Assembly (NCBI RefSeq): GCF_000423485.1
Contig: NZ_AUIB01000001.1
Coordinates: forward strand, 62,001 to 126,000
Direction: 5' to 3'
Origin: Propionimicrobium lymphophilum DSM 4903
Lineage (GTDB): Bacteria; Actinomycetota; Actinomycetes; Propionibacteriales; Propionibacteriaceae
DNA length: 64,000 bases
Shown here: positions 7,909 through 15,173 of the stretch, in pieces
Layout of the letters: every line of letters begins with the position of its first letter
How positions within the stretch are numbered: position 1 is the stretch's first letter
Program-made: the position numbers and the translations under genes
Notes under the pieces: model-generated
Told to the model about the DNA's origin: nothing
The model's database searches: none
The model's input: the letters and a program-made list of their open reading frames with translations, nothing else

Positions 7909-8825
7909 CTATTTTACGCAGAGCCTGCATGGACGAAAGTCACAGGGCACTTTGCTTTGCAGTAGTGCTCTAGCCACCTGCTTAGCGACCTGGCAAGGAC
8001 GCCAGTTGCAGTCGTCCCAGCCGTAACGAAGCGTTACTTTGTTCAACAACTGGTGGTAATTATCGCGTTGCATATCTCGAAATGTGCCAGGTCCTTGATG
8101 ACCAGCGCGTCCGTCTAATTCAACAATGAGTGGGCCGTAATCGTTGTCTAGTCGGTACAGCCCCCTCGCTTGGCGAGAAGCCGTTGGTAAGTTGTGAGCC
8201 TTTTCGACGCGTTCTAAATAGATCTTCTCAAGTTTCGATTCGACGCCAGACTCGTTATCGGAGATGACGTTTTCCAGCTCCTCTCGATGGGGAAAACGAG
8301 ACCTTTCTGATAGCGCTTTGCGAATAGATTCAAGGGACAAATGTTTATTGACGTGTCGTCCTTGGCTCACCCAGTAGGCCGCTTTCTGCGGCTGAACAGC
8401 GCACAGGTCCAGGATCGTTTCGGGTAGGGTTGCAGGCGAAACCCGCTATAGGGATTGGGTAGATTCTTCCGCTTTCTAAAGACGACGCACCCATCGTTTC
8501 GCGCTCGCTTAGAGTAGGGAACGAGAATATCTACAGTTCCCGGCGGTTCATCCACCAGCCCCCATGCATGAGCGGCTGCCATGCCGCCCACGAAAGATTC
8601 GTCGCCGCCCTTCAGCAAGCCTGCCCATGCCCACGATCGCCAGGACGGATCCGTCCCAAGCAGATATGTGCCGGGCAAAAGTCGCGTCCAGCTTTCTTGA
8701 CTTATCTTTCTTCTGATTGTGCTCGGTGGGACCCCAAAATTTAGTGCCTGCGGGCGGGAGACGACGCGTGCTTGTTCGGTAGCTAACGTGAGCAGGTCGT
8801 CGGGGATGATGGAAGTTGAGTGCAT
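7909..8825 (-). pseudogene. AbiEi-like / DUF559 protein gene, split by a frameshift
   Basis: Two overlapping minus-strand reading frames together look like one actinobacterial protein of about 300 residues. The 5' part (8825 to about 8419) has a winged-helix AbiEi-type N-terminus (RVVSRPQALNFGVPPSTIRR ... WTRLLPGTYLL). The 3' part (to 7909) is a DUF559/Vsr-like nuclease domain (GLYRLDNDYGPLIVELDGR, then RYGWDDC). Moving to the second frame at the AAA at 8418-8420 restores a TILDLCAVQPQKAAYWVSQG join, so one A appears to be missing from an A-run. The nuclease half could restart at GTG 8370. Related proteins occur near toxin-antitoxin or defence loci, but no partner is visible. An assembly error is an alternative to true decay. 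Confidence 0.75.
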
Positions 8826-8916
8826 AGGTAAATTGTGGTGCCTAAATAGAGCATTTCAGCTTCCAGGGTTCCGAATCTGTGGATAACTCGGCCAGATATT
8901 TTCAGAAAACTTTTTT

Positions 8917-8998
8917 GGGAACCGAAAAGCTCGACTACGGATCTTTCGGTTCCCGATAAAATTTGACGGATTAACGAGGACGAAAAAGTTCGTAGTCG
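8917..8998. repeat. 82-bp direct repeat, second copy (first copy 7752-7833), containing a CG-ACTA-CG hairpin
   Basis: The segments 7752-7833 and 8917-8998 agree over 82 bases with two mismatches. Each starts with the GGGAACCGAAAAG hairpin (here 8917-8954) and runs through GACGGATTAACGAGG to CGTAGTCG. The copies flank the split AbiEi-like gene on both sides in the same orientation, as expected for a tandem duplication, a recombination-prone cassette or an insertion by homologous recombination. A consensus DnaA box (TGTGGATAA, 8878-8886) lies just before this copy. Confidence 0.88.
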
Positions 8999-9043
8999 AA
9001 CCTTTCTTGCCGCATTAATTTCGGTGACATGTTAAAAGTAAGA

Positions 9044-9170
9044 GGTTGTGGGAGTTCGGGTCTTTAAAGGAACATAAAGGCGTGGCGAGAGCGAGATCAC
9101 CAAGCGCCTTTGCGCTTGGTGAGGAGCGGAGACACGTTGCCAGTGACGCAAAGACCCGAATCCCACAGCC
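9044..9170. ncRNA. 127-nt highly folded intergenic element (possible RNA or MITE)
   Basis: The ends pair over 20 bp with one bulged G (GGTTGTGGGAGTTCGGG at 9044 against CCCGAATCCCACAGCC ending at 9170). Inside, TCACCAAGCGC (9097-9107) pairs perfectly with GCGCTTGGTGA (9112-9122) over a CTTT loop. Between the two stems are GGCGTG/CACGTTGCC helices and purine-rich sides (GCGAGAGCGAGA and GGAGCGGAGA) that could form tandem G-A pairs in a plus-strand RNA. It lies between two minus-strand genes. No match to tRNA, 6S, tmRNA, RNase P or a riboswitch is recognised. It could be a stable RNA, a large terminator of the E2 gene, or a small inverted-repeat transposable element. Confidence 0.5.
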
Positions 9171-9173
9171 TCC

Positions 9174-9219
9174 GGGAGCTGCCAGACTAACCACTAGTGG
9201 GAGCTTCCAGACCAACCAC
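9174..9219. repeat. Pair of 21-bp direct repeats
   Basis: GGGAGCTGCCAGACTAACC (from 9174) and GGGAGCTTCCAGACCAACC (from 9199) are 25 bp apart, with 19 of 21 positions the same over the full unit, just downstream of the E2 gene. No function is recognised. Confidence 0.6.
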
Positions 9220-9241
9220 ACCCGTACTGGAGAATGGCGGT

Positions 9242-10474
9242 CTAGTACAGCAGCGCCAGGCGCGGGTTCTCTAGGACTTCGCTGACGTCGGCTAGGAACT
9301 GTGAGCCCTGCTCGCCGTCGATCAGCTGGTGGTCGAAGCCGAGCGCCAGCGTTGTCACCCAGCGGGGGACGATCTGCTCGGTGGGGCCTTCACCAATCAC
9401 CCACGCCTTACGCTTGATGGCGCCCATGGCCAGGATCGCGGACTCGGAACCGTTGATGATCGGGGTGCCCGTGTCGATGCCGAAGACACCCACGTTGGTG
9501 ATGGTGAACGTGCCGCCAGTGTAGTCGGCGGGCTGTAGCCTGCCGGAACGCGAAATCTCTATGGTGTGCGTCAGCGCGCTCGCCAGCTGAACGAGCGTCA
9601 TCTTGTCCGCGGCCTTAATGACCGGAACGAGCAGCCCGCGCGGGGTAGCGGCGGCGATGCCGAGGTTGACGTCGTCGTGATAAACGACCTCGCCGGAGGC
9701 CGCGTCCCAAGACGCATTCATCTCGGGGTGGTTGCGCATTGCTAGGCAAACCGCCTTGGCGTAGATCAACAGGCTAGAGACGTGCAGATCGCGGAACTCG
9801 CGGCGGGCACGAAGTGTGGTGACTAGCTCCTTGGTGGCCGAAACGTCGATGGTGTTGTACTCGGTGACATGAATGTGGCGCGTGATTGAATCGCGCAGGT
9901 TGGCGGCCGTGGCCTTGCGCACACCCTTGATTGGCACTCGACGCCCGTCAAGTATCGGCGCGCCCGACACCACACTCTGCGGCTCGGGGGCATAAAACTC
10001 GCTCTTGCCGATGCCTGCGGCCAGCTCGACGTCGGCGCGCGAAACCGAGCCGTGCGGGCCGGTGGGGTGGACGGTGAATAAGTCCACGCCGAGGTCGCGG
10101 GCGAGCCTGCGCACCAGCGGCTTGGCGAGCACCTTACCTGTCGGCGTAACGTTGACCTTGTGACTGGGTTCGTCTGGCGCCTCGGGAGTCTTCTTGACCT
10201 CCGGTTCTGGCTCTTTTTCCTCGGCGGGTCCAGCGCCGGTGTCGTCGTCGATTTCAACGATGACCGTGCCGACGTCAACAGTCTGGCCTACCTCGGCAAG
10301 CAGGCGAGAAATCTTTCCCTCGACGGGGCTGGGCAGCTCGACCAGGGATTTGGCGGTTTCGATCTCGACGAGAACGTCATTGACTTTAACCTCGTCGCCC
10401 TCCTTGACCAGCCACTGCGTGATGTCTGCTTCCTGCAGCCCCTCGCCGGGGTCGGGCAGTCTGAACTGAAACAT
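9242..10474 (-). CDS. pdhC: Dihydrolipoyl acyltransferase, E2 of the pyruvate dehydrogenase-type complex
   Basis: A 410-residue E2. It has one N-terminal lipoyl domain with the lipoylated lysine in IETAKS (near residue 43), an acidic Pro/Glu linker, a peripheral-subunit-binding domain (KPLVRRLARDLGVD ... GPHGSVSRADVE near 115-150), and a C-terminal catalytic domain ending in DHQLIDGEQGSQF, with the catalytic His and Asp of the HxxxDG motif. It transfers the acyl group to CoA in the cytoplasm. It is the last gene of an E1alpha-E1beta-E2 operon, 9 bases after E1beta. No E3 gene is nearby. A branched-chain 2-oxoacid complex cannot be excluded from sequence alone. Confidence 0.9.
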   Translation of the reverse strand: MFQFRLPDPGEGLQEADITQWLVKEGDEVKVNDVLVEIETAKSLVELPSPVEGKISRLLAEVGQTVDVGTVIVEIDDDTGAGPAEEKEPEPEVKKTPEAPDEPSHKVNVTPTGKVLAKPLVRRLARDLGVDLFTVHPTGPHGSVSRADVELAAGIGKSEFYAPEPQSVVSGAPILDGRRVPIKGVRKATAANLRDSITRHIHVTEYNTIDVSATKELVTTLRARREFRDLHVSSLLIYAKAVCLAMRNHPEMNASWDAASGEVVYHDDVNLGIAAATPRGLLVPVIKAADKMTLVQLASALTHTIEISRSGRLQPADYTGGTFTITNVGVFGIDTGTPIINGSESAILAMGAIKRKAWVIGEGPTEQIVPRWVTTLALGFDHQLIDGEQGSQFLADVSEVLENPRLALLY

Positions 10475-10483
10475 GTGGGGCTC

Positions 10484-11467
10484 CTAGAAATTCATCGTCT
10501 CGTCGATAGCAGCCAAGATGCGCTGCGTGTTGGGCAGCCACTCACCCTCAACGTTACTCGGCGGGTAGGGCGTGTCGTAACCGGTGACCCGCAGAATCGG
10601 CGATTCCAGCGTGTAAAACAGGCGTTCCTGCAAGGTCGCGGCAAGCTCGGCGCCCGGCCCGTATGTGCGGTAGGCCTCGTGGACGACGATCGCCCGAGAC
10701 GTCTTCTCGACGCTCGTGCAGATGGTGTGCAGGTCGAGCGGGGAGAGGCTGCGCAGGTTGAGCACTTCGACGCTGCGCCCATTCTCGGCCGCCTTGTCTG
10801 CGGCCTCCTGGCAGACGCTGACGGTTGGGCCCCAGGCAAGGAGCGTGACGTCGGTGCCTTCGCGGGAGACGTCCGCCTCCGTCATTTCTAGGCGCGGCGC
10901 CTCGGCGTCCACCTCGCCGCGTACGTGGTAGCGACGTTTCGGCTCCATGAAAATCACCGGGTCCGGCGACGCGATGGCCTGCTGGATCATCCAGTAGCCG
11001 TCGTCGGGTGTGGCGGGCGTCAGTACCTTGAGCCCGGGTGTATGCGCGAAGTAGCCCTCGACGGATTCGGAGTGATTCTCGATGCTGCCGATGTTGCCGC
11101 CGTACGGGAATCGAACGACGACGGGCAGATTCACCCTGCCTTGGCTGCGGAAGCGCAGCTTCGCCAGCTGCTGGGTGATCTGGTCAAAACCGGGGAAGAC
11201 GAAACCATCGAACTGCAGCTCGACGACGGGCTTTAGGCCACGCATAGCCATGCCGATCGCCGTGCCGACCAAGCCGGCCTCCGAAAGCGGGGAATCCATG
11301 ACGCGCTCGGCGCCGAATTCGGCCTGCAGGTGCTCGGTGACGCGGAACACGCCGCCCAGCTTGCCGATATCCTCGCCGTAAAGAAGAACTTTTTCGTCGT
11401 CGGTCATCGCCTTGCGCAGGCCCGCGTTGATGGCTTTCGCCAGGGTCAAGCGTTGAATGTTGCTCAC
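10484..11467 (-). CDS. pdhB: Pyruvate dehydrogenase E1 component, beta subunit
   Basis: A 327-residue transketolase-like beta subunit of the alpha2beta2 E1. It shows LLYGEDIGKLGGVFRVTEHL, the SPLSEAGLVGTAIGMAMRG segment, FPYGGNIG, and the C-terminal transketolase domain (VHEAYRTYGPGAEL ... VTGYDTPYPP). The start is the GTG at 11467, which overlaps the E1alpha stop (GTGA) and points to translational coupling; the open frame extends further 5' but lies within E1alpha. Confidence 0.92.
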   Translation of the reverse strand: MSNIQRLTLAKAINAGLRKAMTDDEKVLLYGEDIGKLGGVFRVTEHLQAEFGAERVMDSPLSEAGLVGTAIGMAMRGLKPVVELQFDGFVFPGFDQITQQLAKLRFRSQGRVNLPVVVRFPYGGNIGSIENHSESVEGYFAHTPGLKVLTPATPDDGYWMIQQAIASPDPVIFMEPKRRYHVRGEVDAEAPRLEMTEADVSREGTDVTLLAWGPTVSVCQEAADKAAENGRSVEVLNLRSLSPLDLHTICTSVEKTSRAIVVHEAYRTYGPGAELAATLQERLFYTLESPILRVTGYDTPYPPSNVEGEWLPNTQRILAAIDETMNF

Positions 11468-12588
11468 TTGTCGACCTCCACATCGTCGGTTGCGCTGAGC
11501 GCGGTTTCGGCTTGCTGCGCGCGCAGATTTTCGGTCTGTTCGACGTAGACGCGGTCGAACATTTCGGGCAGCTTCGGCGCCTTGATTTCCAGGACGGCCT
11601 GGCGGACGGTTTCGGCGAACTCGTCGCAGCGGGCGTCGAGGCGCAGCTGGTCTTCGTCGCTCCAGGCGTTCTCGTGACGCAACCAAAGCTGCACTCTTTT
11701 AATCGGGTCTTTGGGCTCCCAGCTCTGGGAGTCCTCGTCAGTGCGGTATTTCGTCGGGTCATCGCTTGTGGTGTGCGCGCCCATGCGGTAGGTGTACGCT
11801 TCGATGAAGCTCGGCCCCTCGCCGGCGTGCGCCCTCGCCAGCGCCCAGTCTGTTGCGGTCTGCATGGCGAGCACGTCGTTGCCGTCGACGCGCACGCTCG
11901 GAATGCCGAAGCCCCACGCGCGCTGATAAAGCGGTGTGCGTGACTGCCTGGAGACCGGTTCGCTGATCGCCCACTGATTGTTGACGCACACGAAAACCGT
12001 CGGCGCCTTGTAGCTCGCGGCGAAGATGTACGCCTCGTTGACGTCGCCCTCGCTGATTGCTCCATCGCCGTGGAAGACGATCGACGCGCCAGGCGAGCCG
12101 GGGTTTTCTTTCGCCTGCGCCGTCGCGTACCCGACGCCGTGCAGCGTGTGCGCGCCGATGACCATCGAGTAGTAGTGGAAGCGCAACTCTTCGGCGTCCC
12201 AATCGCCCATCTCCGCGCCTTTGAAAATTGCTAGGACGCGCTCGACGGGCAGGCCCATCAGCATCCCGACGCCGTGTTCGCGGTGGCTTGGGAAAACGTG
12301 GTCCTTGTCGGTCAGCGCGGACCAAACTCCAACCTGGATCGCCTCTTGGCCCTGCAGGGGAGCCCATAGGCCGATCTGGCCTTTACGCTGAGCCGCGGTG
12401 GCCTCGAGGTCGAATCTACGGATCAGAGACATCTTCTCGAGCAGTTCTCTGGCCTGATCGAGGCTGCCGGCGTAGCCGATCTCTTGGTCGCTGTTGCGCT
12501 CGCCGTCGGCCGTCAGTAGCTGAAATAGCTCTGCCGATGCGCTTACCGCCTGCTCGGGTAGCTGCGGGCATGTTGTCGAAACCGTCAC
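11464..12588 (-). CDS. pdhA: Pyruvate dehydrogenase E1 component, alpha subunit
   Basis: A 374-residue thiamine-diphosphate-dependent E1alpha that decarboxylates pyruvate and acylates the E2 lipoyl group. It has the phosphorylation-loop region SHREHGVG, the ThDP motif GDGAISEGDVNEAY ... CVNNQWAIS, and YRMGAHTTSDDPTKYR. The N-terminal RRFDLEATAAQRKGQIGLWA favours the pyruvate type. The GTG at 12588 is chosen because TAGGAG lies just upstream; the frame stays open to 12609 without a better start. The upstream region carries a palindrome that may be the operator. Confidence 0.9.
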   Translation of the reverse strand: MTVSTTCPQLPEQAVSASAELFQLLTADGERNSDQEIGYAGSLDQARELLEKMSLIRRFDLEATAAQRKGQIGLWAPLQGQEAIQVGVWSALTDKDHVFPSHREHGVGMLMGLPVERVLAIFKGAEMGDWDAEELRFHYYSMVIGAHTLHGVGYATAQAKENPGSPGASIVFHGDGAISEGDVNEAYIFAASYKAPTVFVCVNNQWAISEPVSRQSRTPLYQRAWGFGIPSVRVDGNDVLAMQTATDWALARAHAGEGPSFIEAYTYRMGAHTTSDDPTKYRTDEDSQSWEPKDPIKRVQLWLRHENAWSDEDQLRLDARCDEFAETVRQAVLEIKAPKLPEMFDRVYVEQTENLRAQQAETALSATDDVEVDK

Positions 12589-12607
12589 TAAAGCTCCTAG
12601 ATGTAGC

Positions 12608-12639
12608 AACCTACTAAACCGTAGGTTACTTAACCGTAG
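12608..12639 (-). promoter_or_regulatory. Palindrome and direct repeats upstream of pdhA
   Basis: AACCTAC (12608-12614) and GTAGGTT (12621-12627) form a perfect 7-bp inverted repeat 6 bases apart. AACCGTAG also repeats directly at 12617 and 12632 (15 bp apart). Lying 20-50 bases before the E1alpha start, this is a likely regulator site; the regulator is unknown. Confidence 0.5.
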
Positions 12640-12702
12640 CTTGTTAGTCGACTGCCTTAAGAAACAATGCTTCGGGCATCTAACTGTGGGGTGTCCACAA
12701 AA

Positions 12703-14079
12703 CTAGTGGGGCATATCCACGAAACGGCTCAGGTGACCCTGGAAGCTGGTGACAATTGTGCTTGTGGGGCCGTTACGGTTCTTCGCCACGATCATGTCGG
12801 CCTCGCCGACGCGCGGCGAATCCCTGTCGTAGGCGTCCTCGCGGTGCAAAAGTAAGACGATGTCGGCATCCTGCTCCAAAGAACCAGACTCGCGCAGGTC
12901 GCTGAGCATCGGTTTGCGGTCTTGACGCATTTCCGGGCCACGGTTCAGCTGGCTGAGCGCGATGACCGGTATCTCTAGCTCTTTAGCGAGCAGTTTGATC
13001 TGACGGCTGAACTCCGAGACTTCAAGCTGACGGCTTTCGACGCGTCTGCCTGAGCTCATCAGCTGCATGTAGTCGATGATCACCAGTTTGAGGTCGTGGC
13101 GCTGCTTTAGGCGGCGCGCCTTCGCGCGGATCTCCATCATCGTCAGGTTTGGGGAGTCGTCGATGAAGAAGGGGGCGTCCTCGATTGCTCCGAGTTTGCG
13201 CTGCAGGCGATCCCAGTCCTCGTTGGTCATGCCGCCGTTGCGGATGCGCTTGAGCTGCACGCTGGCTTCGGCGGATAGCAGCCTCATGACGATCTCCATC
13301 TGGCTCATTTCGAGGCTGAAGAACGCGGTGGTCAGCTTGTTCTTGATTGCGGCAGACCTGGCGATGTCCAGCGCGAGCGTCGATTTACCCATTGCAGGGC
13401 GAGCGGCGATTATGATCATTTGACCCGCGTGTAGGCCGTTGGTCAGCTCGTCGAGTTCGGCGAAACCCGTGGGCACGCCCGTCATGACGTCGGAGTGTGA
13501 GTTGAGTGCCTCGATCTCGTCGAAGGTGGGCTCCAACAAATCTTTTAGCGGCTTGTAGTCTTCCGAACCTGTGCCGTCGGTGACCTTATAAATGGTCTGC
13601 TGGGCCTCGTCGACGATTTTGTCCACCTCGCCGGCGCCCTGGTAGCCCAGCTGGGCGATCTTGATGGACGCGTCGACCAGGCGACGAAGCACCGCCTTGT
13701 CGTGGACGATCTGGGCGTAGTAGCCTGCGTTGGCCGCCACGGAGATGCTCGCGAGTAGGTCTGCAAGGTACGTGTAGTCGCCAGCGCGGGTCAGCTCGCC
13801 CTTCTTCTCGAGCTCTGCGGCGACCGTGACGGCGTCTGCGGGCTCGCCGCGACTGTAAAGATCAATGATGGCGTCGAAAATTAGCTCGTGGGCCGGCTTG
13901 TAGAAGTCTCCTGGCTTGACCTTCTCGAGGACGTCGGCGATGGCGTCCTTGCTGGTTAGCATCGCGCCGAGGACTGCCTGCTCCGCTGTGTTGTCTTGGG
14001 GAGGGGTGCGCTCCAGGGCGGTTGCGGGTGGTTCCGCGCCCTGATCGGGGTACGCCTCGTCAACTGGCATCTCGTACAT
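12703..14079 (-). CDS. dnaB: Replicative DNA helicase DnaB
   Basis: A 458-residue hexameric 5'-3' helicase of the replication fork. The N-terminal DnaB domain begins near residue 20 (ALERTPPQDNTAEQAVLGAML). The RecA-like domain carries Walker A AARPAMGKST (near 230), KLVIIDYMQLM as Walker B, and ALSQLNRGPE. There is no intein, unlike some actinobacterial dnaB genes. The start at ATG 14079 follows AAGGAGGG; the frame is open for 39 codons more but lacks a ribosome site there. Length fits the family. It appears to be a single-gene unit behind a region with DnaA boxes. Confidence 0.96.
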   Translation of the reverse strand: MYEMPVDEAYPDQGAEPPATALERTPPQDNTAEQAVLGAMLTSKDAIADVLEKVKPGDFYKPAHELIFDAIIDLYSRGEPADAVTVAAELEKKGELTRAGDYTYLADLLASISVAANAGYYAQIVHDKAVLRRLVDASIKIAQLGYQGAGEVDKIVDEAQQTIYKVTDGTGSEDYKPLKDLLEPTFDEIEALNSHSDVMTGVPTGFAELDELTNGLHAGQMIIIAARPAMGKSTLALDIARSAAIKNKLTTAFFSLEMSQMEIVMRLLSAEASVQLKRIRNGGMTNEDWDRLQRKLGAIEDAPFFIDDSPNLTMMEIRAKARRLKQRHDLKLVIIDYMQLMSSGRRVESRQLEVSEFSRQIKLLAKELEIPVIALSQLNRGPEMRQDRKPMLSDLRESGSLEQDADIVLLLHREDAYDRDSPRVGEADMIVAKNRNGPTSTIVTSFQGHLSRFVDMPH

Positions 14080-14209
14080 GCCCGCCCTCCTTCCGACTCG
14101 CAAAACCCATTCTGGCAGAAGGGGCCGACAAAAAAATGGCGGCCCGCGGACCAGCGGTTTTTTGAGTCTGAGCCACCGTAACGCCCAAATAAACAACTTT
14201 CAACACGAG

Positions 14210-14459
14210 TTATCCACAGGGGGTGTGGATAGCTGTGGGTGGTTGTGGAAGCCGCGCTCAAGCTTAAGTGGATAAACATGTGCACTGATAATCGAACAAA
14301 AGATTTTTTGGCACTGAAACCCGCTACGACTAGGCGTTATATGCGAGGTGGAAAAAATTTTCACCTTAAATTTCATAATTTGCCCGACACGCCGAGGAAG
14401 TGTCTCAGAAAGGGCTGAGGTGTCCAAAAAACCATCTTTTACCCAGGGGGTGTGGATAA
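14210..14459. promoter_or_regulatory. DnaA-box cluster upstream of dnaB (480-bp intergenic region)
   Basis: The 14080-14559 gap has no convincing gene. Two consensus DnaA boxes (TTATCCACA at 14210-14218; TGTGGATAA at 14451-14459) and two one-mismatch boxes (TGTGGATAG at 14224-14232; AGTGGATAA at 14267-14275) surround an A+T-rich stretch near 14300-14400 with a near-palindromic GGTGGAAAAAATTTTCACC. This could be a DnaA-controlled dnaB promoter, a DnaA titration site, or an accessory origin. dnaA, dnaN and rpmH are absent, so calling it the chromosomal origin is not supported. Confidence 0.6.
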
Positions 14460-14524
14460 GCGATCTAGGGGTGTGCTATAGGGCGACACCTCCTTGTGCT
14501 CATAGAAAAAGTTTCCCCGGCCTC

Positions 14525-14552
14525 TTGACCCCATACCCCCAGGGGGTATAGT
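14525..14552 (+). promoter_or_regulatory. csoR promoter with CsoR operator
   Basis: TTGACC (-35, 14525-14530) and TATAGT (-10, 14547-14552) are 16 bp apart. Between them lies the perfect palindrome ATACCCCCAGGGGGTAT (14533-14549), the G-tract operator type bound by CsoR. Apo-CsoR would block RNA polymerase here and Cu(I) would release it. The -10 ends 7 bases before the GTG start, so the transcript is probably leaderless. Confidence 0.88.
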
Positions 14553-14559
14553 TTTAAGT

Positions 14560-14889
14560 GTGGAAAATATAGCGAAACAAGACGCCTGCTGCGAAGACTG
14601 CAAGGTCGTGCCCGGCTATTCAGGCACCAAGGAAGCTCACCTCAAACGGCTCAAGCGCGTCCAAGGCCAGCTGAAGGGTCTCGAGCGCATGATTAACGAG
14701 GACAAATACTGCATCGACGTCTTGATTCAAATTTCCGCAGCAACCGGCGCGCTGCAATCGCTGGCGCTGGCCCTGCTTGACGACCACCTCAGCCACTGCG
14801 TCGTGAACGCGGCGAAAGAAGGCGGCGAAGAAGCGCAAATCAAGCTGGCCGAAGTTAACGACGCAATAGCGCGGCTCGTCCGTAGATGA
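14560..14889 (+). CDS. csoR: Copper-sensing repressor CsoR
   Basis: A 109-residue all-helical repressor that binds the operator just upstream and releases it on Cu(I) binding. The three Cu(I) ligands are in place: Cys51, His76 and Cys80, with the spacing (25 and 4) seen in the Mycobacterium tuberculosis CsoR triad C36-H61-C65. The N-terminus carries three extra cysteines (residues 10, 11, 14). The GTG start lies about 7 bases after the -10 with no ribosome site, which suggests leaderless translation. First gene of csoR-copZ-copA. Confidence 0.94.
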   Translation: MENIAKQDACCEDCKVVPGYSGTKEAHLKRLKRVQGQLKGLERMINEDKYCIDVLIQISAATGALQSLALALLDDHLSHCVVNAAKEGGEEAQIKLAEVNDAIARLVRR

Positions 14890-14929
14890 AACGTCGGGTA
14901 TTACCGCCCGGCGAAACGAAAGGAACCCA

Positions 14930-15139
14930 ATGATCACCAACTACAAAATCACCGGCATGACCTGCGGCCACTGCGTCAACGCGGTCACCAGCGAGGTCTC
15001 CGAGATCGATGGCGTCACAGATGTGGACGTTCAGCTCGAAGGCGGCAAGATGGCCGTCACTTCCGAGTCCGAGATCGATTTCGAAGCAATCAAGGAAGCC
15101 GTTGACGAAGCCGGCGACTACACCGTCGAGCTCGCCTGA
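14930..15139 (+). CDS. copZ: Copper chaperone CopZ (HMA domain)
   Basis: A 69-residue single heavy-metal-associated domain with the Cu(I) site GMTCGHC (Cys12, Cys15) and the usual beta-alpha-beta-beta-alpha-beta length. It carries Cu(I) in the cytoplasm to CopA or CsoR. GAAAGGA lies upstream of the ATG. It sits 40 bases after csoR and 34 before copA, as part of the copper operon. Confidence 0.94.
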   Translation: MITNYKITGMTCGHCVNAVTSEVSEIDGVTDVDVQLEGGKMAVTSESEIDFEAIKEAVDEAGDYTVELA

Positions 15140-15173
15140 ATAGGCGCGCGAACAGTTAAAACCAGGAGGATAA

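Noticed and set aside
14200-14551. Two short frames (one on each strand) upstream of dnaB and csoR
   Set aside because: They overlap each other, DnaA boxes and the CsoR promoter, and their products look random.
14080-14559. The chromosomal origin oriC
   Set aside because: dnaA, dnaN, rpmH and gyr genes are not adjacent, and four boxes are few for an actinobacterial origin.
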